From an uncultured Pseudomonadota bacterium (lineage in GTDB: Bacteria > Pseudomonadota > Gammaproteobacteria > Burkholderiales > Usitatibacteraceae): a stretch of 8,891 nt of DNA. The first letter of the stretch is position 1. Each line of letters opens with the position of its first letter. The DNA is taken from NCBI GenBank assembly GCA_946885905.1, contig CAMPHL010000074.1:1-8891 (forward strand), in the 5' to 3' direction. Below are positions 1 to 5,516 of this stretch, piece after piece. The notes beneath the pieces were generated by a model. That model was not told the DNA's origin and made no database searches. It was given only the letters and a program-made list of their open reading frames with translations. Position numbers and translations under genes: made by a program.

Positions 1-85
1 ATGCCGTGCTGCTCGCCGCGTTATTGGTGGCCGGCGGCGTGCGAATAGCCGCCGGCCACCAATAACGCGGCGAGCAGCACGGCAT
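1..85. repeat. Perfect inverted repeat at the window edge (fold-back palindrome)
   Basis: Bases 1-38 are the exact reverse complement of bases 48-85, separated by a 9-base loop (39-47, gtgcgaata). The match reaches base 1, so the repeat may continue beyond the window. Bases 48-85 lie inside the minus-strand LuxR-type gene; bases 1-38 copy the same coding sequence in the opposite direction. There is no T-run on either side, so it does not look like an intrinsic terminator. A perfect coding fold-back ending at the sequence edge is typical of a chimeric read or an assembly artefact, but the sequence alone cannot exclude a real palindrome. Confidence 0.95.
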
Positions 86-587
86 CGGACGAGGAACCGG
101 AAAGCATGGCGTAGCCTTCGTCCACGTCGTAGATCGACTTCCCGTAGGCGAAGTCGCCCTTCATCAGCGCAGTCCACAAGGCCCGCGAGCGTGCGCGCCG
201 GCCGTTCGCATCGCCTTCGGATTCGCCGGAGAGCTTCGCCCCGACTTCCCACACGCGGCCCCAAGGCCCCAGGTACTGGCCCATCACGCCCAGCGTTGAG
301 AACAGGCCATCCGACAGCGCCATGTCGCCCACCAGGTCGTCGCCGCGCCGAAGCGGCGCCGCGGCAAGCTCGGCAGGCCGCTCCGAGGATCCGCCGCGCT
401 TGAGGTACCAGATCACCGCCTCGGTCTTGTTGGCGACCCCGAGCTTGCGGTAGAGGTTGTGCAGGTAGACACGCATCGTGCCGTCCTGGTAGCCGAGCTC
501 CTTGGCGATGAGCTTGCTGCCGGCGCCCTGCGCGAGCAGCTCCAGCATCCGCTGGCTGCGCGTGTCGATCACGAATTCCTTGGTCAT
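21..587 (-). CDS. LuxR-type helix-turn-helix regulator, C-terminus probably artefactual
   Basis: This is a likely DNA-binding transcription regulator. Residues about 9-62 form a LuxR/GerE four-helix domain (SQRMLELLAQGAGSKLIAKE, then the recognition helix around DGTMRVYLHNLYRKLGV, then the NKTEAVIWYL helix). Unusually, this domain is at the N-terminus, followed by about 120 residues I do not recognise (Trp-rich patch near 109-113, then a Gly/Ser stretch). There is no receiver or autoinducer domain. The ATG at 587-585 overlaps the stop of the upstream HD-GYP gene as ATGA and has a GAGG Shine-Dalgarno at 597-594, so translation is probably coupled. From residue 169 on the coding sequence lies in the fold-back palindrome: residues 181-183 are its loop, and residues 184-188 plus the TAA at 23-21 come from the copied arm. 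The true C-terminus is therefore probably missing. Helix-turn-helix call: strong. Function of the remainder: unknown. Confidence 0.85.
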   Translation of the reverse strand: MTKEFVIDTRSQRMLELLAQGAGSKLIAKELGYQDGTMRVYLHNLYRKLGVANKTEAVIWYLKRGGSSERPAELAAAPLRRGDDLVGDMALSDGLFSTLGVMGQYLGPWGRVWEVGAKLSGESEGDANGRRARSRALWTALMKGDFAYGKSIYDVDEGYAMLSGSSSDAVLLAALLVAGGYSHAAGHQ

Positions 588-2341
588 ACGAATCCTCGGT
601 CTTCCTTCAGGGAGGCGACCAGGTCCTGGAAGGCATCGATGCCGTTGTCCGATGCCGGGTCCAGCCCGAGGTCGTGCAGCTCGCCATTAACAACCGTATC
701 GAAGCAGGATACCAGTTCCGGGTCGAACTGTTGACCGGCGCAACGCCGCAGCTCGAGGAGCGCCTCGGCCATGGAAAGCGGCGCGCGGCCGAGCCCGCAC
801 ACCATGGCATCGTAGGCATCCGCGATGGCGCACATGCGCGCGCCCAGGGGAATCGCCTCGCCTGCCGCTCGGTCCGGATACCCGCCGCCATCCCAGCGCG
901 CATGGTGGTAACGGGCGATATCGCGTGCCAGGAGGAGCCGGGGGTGCGGCTCGTCCATCAGCATCGCAGCTCCCGCTTCCGCGTGCTTCTGCACGAGCGT
1001 TCGCTCGCCTGCGGACAATGGGCCGGCCTTGCCCGGGATTGCCGGCGGGACGGAAGTCATCCCGATGTCGTGCAACTCGGAGGCGAGGCCGAGCTCGAGC
1101 GCCTGGAGCGGCGGGCACCCCCGGGCGAGGGCGAGGGCCTTCACCAGCGTGCCGACGCGCACCCCGTGCCGTCCGCTCTCGTCCATTCCGAGGACCGCCC
1201 CCATGGCAATGCGACGCAACGCAGGCCAGGCCGGAGGAGGGGCCGGAGGGTCGAGGCGGTTGACCAGTCTTTCGCGCACCAGCTCGCGATGGGCGTCGGA
1301 AGCGGGCTCGGCCGCGTCCAGGCCCGCCAGCTCGATCACCTGGCGCGTTCGCTTCACTGCATGGCCGTAGATGTGTTCGGTCAGTTCCTGGAGCCGCATC
1401 AGCGCGCGCGCGGGGTATCCCGCGGCCTCCTCGGCGCGTACCGCGCAAGCCAGCGCATCCTTGAGGGTCGCGGGAACCTCGCGCGCGCGCGCCAGCGCCC
1501 GGTCGATGCGCGTGAGGGCGAAGTCGGACCGGCCGGTCGCGAGATCGTGCGCGGCACGCGTCACCTCCGCGGCGATCGCGGCCCTTGGCGTGCGCGCCGC
1601 CTCGGCGAGGACCAGCGCGGTCGCGACGTGCTCTTCAGCCTCGTCCACGCGCCCGCGCTCGAGGAGCAGCCGCGCGAGGTTGCGCCGCAGCAGGATCGCG
1701 GCGTAGGAATCCTCGCCTTCCACGGGCTCCGCGAGCGCGCGCTCTCCATACCTTATGCCCTCGTCGACCCGGCCGAGCACGTAGTAGTTCGCGGCCAGGT
1801 TGGACAACGCGAACCGGCGCACCGGGGTCGGTTCCACGATCGGCTCGAGCAGTGCGAGGCAGCGCTGCTGGCAACGCGCCGCGAGCTCGTCGCGGCCGTA
1901 GCGGCCGAAGGCGGCGCCGATGTTGCACCAGACGAGCGCCATCTCGGCCCGGTCTTCCTGCGCCGCGGCGAGGCGCAGCGCCTCGACGTAGTGCTCGATC
2001 GCGCCCACCAGATCACCGGCGTCGGCGTGCGCCATTCCGCAGAGGAACGTCGCACGCCGCAGCTGGACCTTGTCGTCCGCGCGCCGGCTGTAATCCCGCA
2101 GCGCCTGCAGGAGCGGCAAGGCCTCGCCCGCGCGTCCGTGCCCGTAGAGCTCACGGCATACCGCCATCACCGCATCGACCGAATCCTTCGCCCGGGTGGC
2201 CGGGGCGAGCTCCCGCAGGCGCGCGCCAAGGGGCGCAAGGCGCGCCGCGACACCACGGGCATCGAGGGAGCAGATGCCGGGTGCCACTTCCCTGATCGCC
2301 TCCGGCAGCTCGGCCGGGGGCGCTGTGCGTGCGCTGATCAC
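584..2341 (-). CDS. TPR-repeat protein with C-terminal HD-GYP domain (putative c-di-GMP phosphodiesterase)
   Basis: About 585 residues. The N-terminal two thirds (about 55-345) are helical TPR-like repeats of 35-40 residues with the usual Ala/Leu/Gly-Tyr pattern, a protein-binding scaffold. The C-terminal part (about 388-515) is an HD-GYP domain, a family that hydrolyses cyclic-di-GMP: H392, the HD pair H424-D425, H453, H479-H480, W483-D484, G487-Y488-P489 and D508 (AIADAYDAM). The usual HDIGK is HDIGM here (M428). No signal peptide or membrane segment is visible, so it is probably cytoplasmic, sensing through TPR contacts. The start is uncertain: GTG 2341-2339 has no Shine-Dalgarno and lies in a hairpin arm, whereas in-frame GTG 2287-2285 has GGAGG 11 bases upstream. 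Longer reading-frame extension would run through the DUF6496 gene and is rejected. Its stop overlaps the LuxR-type start (ATGA), which suggests the two work together. Confidence 0.88.
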   Translation of the reverse strand: MISARTAPPAELPEAIREVAPGICSLDARGVAARLAPLGARLRELAPATRAKDSVDAVMAVCRELYGHGRAGEALPLLQALRDYSRRADDKVQLRRATFLCGMAHADAGDLVGAIEHYVEALRLAAAQEDRAEMALVWCNIGAAFGRYGRDELAARCQQRCLALLEPIVEPTPVRRFALSNLAANYYVLGRVDEGIRYGERALAEPVEGEDSYAAILLRRNLARLLLERGRVDEAEEHVATALVLAEAARTPRAAIAAEVTRAAHDLATGRSDFALTRIDRALARAREVPATLKDALACAVRAEEAAGYPARALMRLQELTEHIYGHAVKRTRQVIELAGLDAAEPASDAHRELVRERLVNRLDPPAPPPAWPALRRIAMGAVLGMDESGRHGVRVGTLVKALALARGCPPLQALELGLASELHDIGMTSVPPAIPGKAGPLSAGERTLVQKHAEAGAAMLMDEPHPRLLLARDIARYHHARWDGGGYPDRAAGEAIPLGARMCAIADAYDAMVCGLGRAPLSMAEALLELRRCAGQQFDPELVSCFDTVVNGELHDLGLDPASDNGIDAFQDLVASLKEDRGFV

Positions 2342-2382
2342 AATCGGGCTTGTTGTTGGCGGTCGCCCGATTGTAGCGACCG
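2340..2382 (-). promoter_or_regulatory. Two overlapping, mutually exclusive hairpins before the HD-GYP gene
   Basis: Between the DUF6496 stop (2383) and the first possible HD-GYP start (2341) are two inverted repeats. Repeat A: 2360-2366 (CGGTCGC) with 2376-2382 (GCGACCG), 9-base loop. Repeat B: 2340-2349 (ACAATCGGGC) with 2365-2374 (GCCCGATTGT), 15-base loop. Two bases of the B arm (2365-2366) belong to A and the rest lies in A's loop, so only one can form at a time in the minus-strand RNA. The distal arm of B covers part of GTG 2341. There is no T-run, so a Rho-independent terminator is unlikely. A translational switch, transcript-end stabiliser or operator are possible roles; these are inferred. 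Confidence 0.45.
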
Positions 2383-2568
2383 TCAACGCTTCGCGCGCTT
2401 CTTCGGCACCTTGCCTCCCGCCTTGCGCGCCTGCGACAAGCCGATGGCGATCGCCTGCTTGCGGCTCTTCACGGGCTTCCCGGACCGGCCGCTCTTCAAC
2501 GTGCCGCGCTTCCTTTCGTGCATCGCCTTGCCGACCTTCTCCTTCGCCTTCTTCCCGTAGCGGGCCAT
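2383..2568 (-). CDS. Small basic DUF6496-type protein
   Basis: A 61-residue, very Lys/Arg-rich protein beginning MARYGKKAKEKVGKAM. It carries the recognisable core RGTLKSGRSGKPVKSRKQAI, followed by AIGLSQARKAGGKVPKK, as in small proteins annotated DUF6496 across Proteobacteria. It has no signal peptide, cysteines or catalytic motif. The charge suggests binding to nucleic acid, but the family function is not known to me. A strong GAGGTGA Shine-Dalgarno lies at 2578-2572, with 6 bases between the GAGG core and the ATG at 2568, so the gene is real despite its size. It sits 77 bases downstream of lysR and is followed directly after its TGA by the paired hairpins ahead of the HD-GYP gene. It may be read from its own promoter or with lysR; I see no convincing promoter boxes in the gap. 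Confidence 0.85.
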   Translation of the reverse strand: MARYGKKAKEKVGKAMHERKRGTLKSGRSGKPVKSRKQAIAIGLSQARKAGGKVPKKRAKR

Positions 2569-2645
2569 GAGTCACCTCGTTGCTGGAGTGGAACACGCCG
2601 TTTCGGCAGCGTGCCCGCGCGCGGAGTTCAAAACGAGGCGCCCGT

Positions 2646-3566
2646 TCAGCGGATGTCCCAGTCCGAGCGGTAGGGCGAAACCTTGTCCGCGAGGGCCTCG
2701 CGCACGAAGTCGAGGAAGACCTGCACCTTGGGGGAAAGGAACCGGTTCGGAAGGTGCATCGCGCCCAGCGGCGGCCCGCGCCAGCTCCAGTCCTCGAGCA
2801 CCGGCACCAGTTGCCCGCTTTCGATGAGCGGCGCCACCGCGTAATGCGCCGCCTGGAAGATGCCGGCGTGCGCCAGCCCGAGCACCAGTTGCCCGTCGCC
2901 CGAATCGGCCACGACCCGGCTCGCATAATCGCGCGTCACGAGGCGGCCGTTCTCCTCGAAGCGGTAGTTCGACAGCACGACGCCCGAGCGCACGCCGATG
3001 GTGTCGTGGGAGCGCAAGTCGTCGGGATGCAGCGGCACGCCGCGGCGCGCGAGGTATTCCGGCGAAGCGCACGTGCGGATCCGCACCAATCCCAGCGGGC
3101 GGAAGACCACCGTGGGATCGGGGTCCATGTTGATCACGAGCGCGAGGTCCAGGTTCTCGTGCACCAGGTCGGGCGTGGCGGCCGAGAGCGCCACCTCCAC
3201 GCGCATCTCGGTATAGCGGGCGAGCAGCATCGGGATGCGTGGCAGGATGATCCGCGTGGCGAGCATGTGCGGCATCTGCACGCGCAGCAGCCCGCGCGGG
3301 TTCAGGCGCTGGGCCGCGAGCATGCTGTCGGCCTCCTCCATGCGCGCGAGGATCTGGCGCGCATGCTCGAAATAGGCGGCGCCCTCGTCGGTCAAGGCGA
3401 TGCGCCGCGTCGTGCGGTTGAGCAGGCGCGTGTTGAGGTGGCGCTCGAGTCCCTGCACGTGCTCGGTCACCGAAGCGGGCGACATGTCGAGGGCCTTGGC
3501 CGCTCCCACGAAGCTGCCCTTTTCGACCACGGTGGTGAATACTTGCAGCCCGAGGAATCGGTCCAT
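2646..3566 (-). CDS. LysR-family transcriptional regulator
   Basis: 306 residues, normal for the family. Residues 2-60 are the winged helix-turn-helix (FTTVVEKGSFVGAAKALDMS, ASVTEHVQGLERHL, RLLNRTTRRIALTDEG), and 61-90 form the long dimerising linker helix. Residues from about 91 form the periplasmic-binding-like effector domain, which begins GLLRVQMPH and has the typical ASPEYLARRGVPLHPDDLRSHD stretch near 175-195 and the basic/hydrophobic FLSPKVQVFLDFV segment near the end. This layout matches the DmlR/PgrR/AaeR-like branch. The effector cannot be read from sequence. Such regulators usually control a divergent neighbour, but here only a 24-codon open frame (3617-3691) lies divergently, so its target may have been lost or be elsewhere. 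The ATG at 3566-3564 has only a G-rich stretch as ribosome site. A TTCG-N7-CGAA palindrome lies directly upstream. Confidence 0.95.
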   Translation of the reverse strand: MDRFLGLQVFTTVVEKGSFVGAAKALDMSPASVTEHVQGLERHLNTRLLNRTTRRIALTDEGAAYFEHARQILARMEEADSMLAAQRLNPRGLLRVQMPHMLATRIILPRIPMLLARYTEMRVEVALSAATPDLVHENLDLALVINMDPDPTVVFRPLGLVRIRTCASPEYLARRGVPLHPDDLRSHDTIGVRSGVVLSNYRFEENGRLVTRDYASRVVADSGDGQLVLGLAHAGIFQAAHYAVAPLIESGQLVPVLEDWSWRGPPLGAMHLPNRFLSPKVQVFLDFVREALADKVSPYRSDWDIR

Positions 3567-3567
3567 T

Positions 3568-3584
3568 GTTCGACCCCCGCGAAC
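3568..3584. promoter_or_regulatory. Candidate LysR-box (T-N11-A palindrome) at lysR
   Basis: GTTCG (3568-3572) and CGAAC (3580-3584) form a perfect 5-base dyad around 7 bases. It contains the T-N11-A pattern (T3570 to A3582) known for LysR-type binding sites. It starts two bases from the lysR ATG, over the expected ribosome-binding region, so binding here would favour negative autoregulation. Family knowledge supports the motif type; the actual binding is inferred. Short dyads of this kind do occur by chance in GC-rich DNA. Confidence 0.4.
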
Positions 3585-3616
3585 GATATGCCCGAATTCT
3601 GCCTTAAACTTCGCCC

Positions 3617-3691
3617 ATGGCGAGTCTCGACCAACAGATCGCGCTGCGCCTGGAGGCGATGCGGGGTGAACGCGAGGCTTTAGGCGCCTAG
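3617..3691 (+). other. Short divergent open frame, possible gene remnant
   Basis: An ATG at 3617 opens a 24-codon frame reading MASLDQQIALRLEAMRGERE then ALGA and TAG (3689-3691). It is divergent from lysR, where a LysR target gene would be expected, and its predicted product looks like an amphipathic helix such as could begin a longer protein. There is no Shine-Dalgarno (upstream is acttcgccc). Its stop overlaps the end of the TPR gene on the other strand, within the 10-base palindrome taggcgccta (3681-3690). It may be the start of a deleted target gene, a microprotein, or chance. I do not recognise it. Confidence 0.2.
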
Positions 3692-4173
3692 TAGCTGCGC
3701 GACATCCGCGGCTGCGACGGCCACGGGTAATCCTCGACGGCTTTCTTGAGCAGGTCGCGCTCGCGGCACCCGTCGGGGCACTGCCGCTCCAGCGCCTTCA
3801 GGTGCTCCAGCGCCTTCTCGGGCTGGTCCACCATGAGGTATGCGCGCCCGATGTATTCGTGCGCCGAGCGGTGGTAGGGGTTCAGCTCCAGCGCGCGGAA
3901 GTAGTGCTTGAACGCGGTGTCCATGTTGCCGCTGTTGCGATGCGCGAAGCCGAGCAGGTTCTGGAATTCGGGATCCTCCGGATCGTGGCGCGCCGCGTTC
4001 TCGAGCGCTTCGATGGCGCTCTTCCAATCCATCCGGTCGATGGCCTTGCGGCCGCGTTCGTACTCGACGCGCGCGGCGGCGATGCGGGTCTTGGCGTCTT
4101 CGGCGGCTTCCGCGCGGACGAATGCGGGGGCGGCGGCGCAGGCCACGAGCAGGGCGACGAGTACGGGCTTCAT
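3688..4173 (-). CDS. Exported TPR-repeat protein
   Basis: 161 residues. The first 21 form a Sec signal peptide (MKPVLVALLVACAAAPAFVR, then A) with a probable cut at A21/E22 (V-x-A rule), so it is likely periplasmic; C12 is inside the hydrophobic core and lacks a good lipobox. Three TPR units follow at about 33-66, 67-100 and 101-134 (for example WKSAIEALENAARHDPEDPE, then NMDTAFKHYFRALELNPYHR, then QPEKALEHLKALER). C132 and C136 (CPDGC) could form a disulphide in the periplasm. The role is probably as a protein-interaction scaffold; no catalytic motif is visible. The ATG at 4173-4171 has no clear Shine-Dalgarno, but the signal peptide starts exactly there, which supports it. It is divergent from the amidohydrolase gene (65 bases apart) and 121 bases upstream of lysR. 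Confidence 0.9.
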   Translation of the reverse strand: MKPVLVALLVACAAAPAFVRAEAAEDAKTRIAAARVEYERGRKAIDRMDWKSAIEALENAARHDPEDPEFQNLLGFAHRNSGNMDTAFKHYFRALELNPYHRSAHEYIGRAYLMVDQPEKALEHLKALERQCPDGCRERDLLKKAVEDYPWPSQPRMSRSY

Positions 4174-4238
4174 GTGGGGGATCTTAGCCCTGCCGTGGGG
4201 ACCCGGGAAATCGTTTGTGCCAATCGGTACGATAGCGC
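4174..4238. promoter_or_regulatory. Divergent intergenic region with expected outward promoters
   Basis: These 65 bases separate the minus-strand TPR gene from the plus-strand amidohydrolase gene, so promoters for both must lie here or just inside the genes. On the plus strand TACGAT (4228-4233) resembles a -10 box and ends five bases before ATG 4239, which would place transcription start at or near the start codon. No good -35 box sits 17 bases upstream. I see no Shine-Dalgarno for either gene. Assignment is by position, with weak motif support. Confidence 0.35.
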
Positions 4239-5477
4239 ATGCCGATGACCCCCCTCCTCTTCCGCAACGCCCGGATCTTCGACGGGATCTCGGCGGATTG
4301 CCCCGAAGGCATGTCCGTCCTGGTCGCCGACGGCCTCATCCGCGAGATCTCGGCCAGGCCCATCAAGGCGCCCAAGGCGCGCGCGATCGATGTCGCCGGC
4401 CGCACGCTCATGCCGGGCCTCATCGACGCGCACACCCACGCGTACGCCTGCGACGTGAACGTGCACAAGATCGAGACCGTAGGCCCCGCATATCGCACCG
4501 CCTTCGCGGTCAAGATGCTGGGTTTCGCGCTCGATTGCGGCTTCACGACCGTGCGCGACATGTGCGGCGGGGACCGCTCGCTCGCGAAGGCGATCGACGA
4601 CCGCCTCGTCCGGGCACCGCGCTACCTCCATGCCGGCAAGGCCCTCTCGATGACCGGCGGCCATGGCGACATGCGCACGATCGACGAGGCGCCGCAATAC
4701 CAGATGATGTGCTCGTGCGGCATCTTCAACAGCTTCGCGAAGGTGGCCGACGGCGTGACCGAGGTGATCCGCGCCACGCGCGAGGAGCTGCGCCAGGGGG
4801 CGCACTGCATCAAGATCATGGGCTCGGGGGGCGTCGCCTCGCCCACCGATCCGCTGTGGATGAACCAGTACCGCGAGGACGAGATCCGCGCGATCGTCCA
4901 CGAGTGCACCGAGCGGCGCACCTATGCCGCGGCCCATTGCCATCCCGCCTCGGCCGCCCGGCGGTGCGCCGAGTTCGGCGTGCGCTCCATCGAGCACGGC
5001 ACCCTCGTGGACGACGAGACCGCCCGGTTCATCGCAAGCAAGGGCTCCTTCGTGGTTCCCACCCTGTCGATCCTGAATGCGCTGGTCGAGGAAGGGCCGA
5101 AGCTCGGCTTCCCGCCGCAGATGCAGGCCAAGGCGAACGAGGTGGCCAAGGGCGCGATGCGCGGCCTGGACGCGATGCGCAAGGCGAAGGTGAAGGTGGG
5201 CTACGGCACCGACCTGCTGGGCGAGCTCTACCTGCAGCAATGCCGCGAGTTCACGCTGCGCAGCGAAGTCTTCACGCCGCTGGAGCTCCTGCGCCAGGCG
5301 ACCTCGATCAACGCCGAGCTGATGATGCTCGAGGGCAGGATCGGCTGCGTGAAGGAGGGCGCCGAGGCCGACCTCGTCGTCGTCGACGGCGATCCGCTGA
5401 GGGACATCGGGCTGCTCGCGCAGAACGGCAAGAAGCTCACCACGATCGTGCGGGGCGGCGAAGTGGTGAAGGGATAG
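4239..5477 (+). CDS. Metal-dependent amidohydrolase (COG1228 / imidazolonepropionase-like, possible dipeptidase)
   Basis: 412 residues, full length. Small beta-sandwich strands at both ends (about 1-58 and 370-412, ending EADLVVVDGDPLRD...VRGGEVV) flank a TIM barrel. Binuclear-metal ligands expected for the amidohydrolase superfamily are visible: H65 and H67 (DAHTHAY), K192 for carbamylation (KIMGSGG), H233/H235 (AAHCHP), H253 (SIEHGT) and D325 (YGTDLLGE). The MTGGHGD motif (138-144) and overall layout match the COG1228 branch that includes characterised Xaa-Pro and Xaa-Arg dipeptidases; exact substrate cannot be read. It has no signal peptide and is probably cytoplasmic. The start is ATG 4239 or ATG 4245 (MPMTP); neither has a clear Shine-Dalgarno. 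The M32 carboxypeptidase follows after 39 bases, consistent with a shared role in peptide breakdown. Confidence 0.93.
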   Translation: MPMTPLLFRNARIFDGISADCPEGMSVLVADGLIREISARPIKAPKARAIDVAGRTLMPGLIDAHTHAYACDVNVHKIETVGPAYRTAFAVKMLGFALDCGFTTVRDMCGGDRSLAKAIDDRLVRAPRYLHAGKALSMTGGHGDMRTIDEAPQYQMMCSCGIFNSFAKVADGVTEVIRATREELRQGAHCIKIMGSGGVASPTDPLWMNQYREDEIRAIVHECTERRTYAAAHCHPASAARRCAEFGVRSIEHGTLVDDETARFIASKGSFVVPTLSILNALVEEGPKLGFPPQMQAKANEVAKGAMRGLDAMRKAKVKVGYGTDLLGELYLQQCREFTLRSEVFTPLELLRQATSINAELMMLEGRIGCVKEGAEADLVVVDGDPLRDIGLLAQNGKKLTTIVRGGEVVKG

Positions 5478-5500
5478 TGGCAGTAGCCGGTAACGGTAGA

Positions 5501-5516
5501 CAGGAGCCAGGAGCCA
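5501..5516 (+). promoter_or_regulatory. Tandemly duplicated Shine-Dalgarno before the M32 gene
   Basis: CAGGAGC occurs twice in a row (5501-5507 and 5508-5514), followed by CA. This places AGGAG at 5502-5506 and again at 5509-5513, with 10 and 3 bases to the GTG at 5517. Neither spacing is ideal (5-8). The duplication looks like replication slippage in a ribosome-binding site, and it supports GTG 5517 as the start because no other start lies at a better distance. Confidence 0.5.

Noticed and set aside
674..2560. 628-codon open frame on the plus strand
   Set aside because: Antisense shadow of the HD-GYP and DUF6496 genes, with Arg/Ala-rich composition and no recognisable domain.
2569..2645. 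Terminator or promoter between lysR and the DUF6496 gene
   Set aside because: A GCCG-TTT-CGGC stem of four bases and a TTGAAC resembling a -35 box are present, but there is no T-run and no matching -10 box.
2342..2926. N-terminal extension of the HD-GYP reading frame up to 2926
   Set aside because: It would overlay the well-supported lysR end and the whole DUF6496 gene in another frame, and its sequence is Arg-rich shadow. The HD-GYP gene begins at 2341 or 2287.
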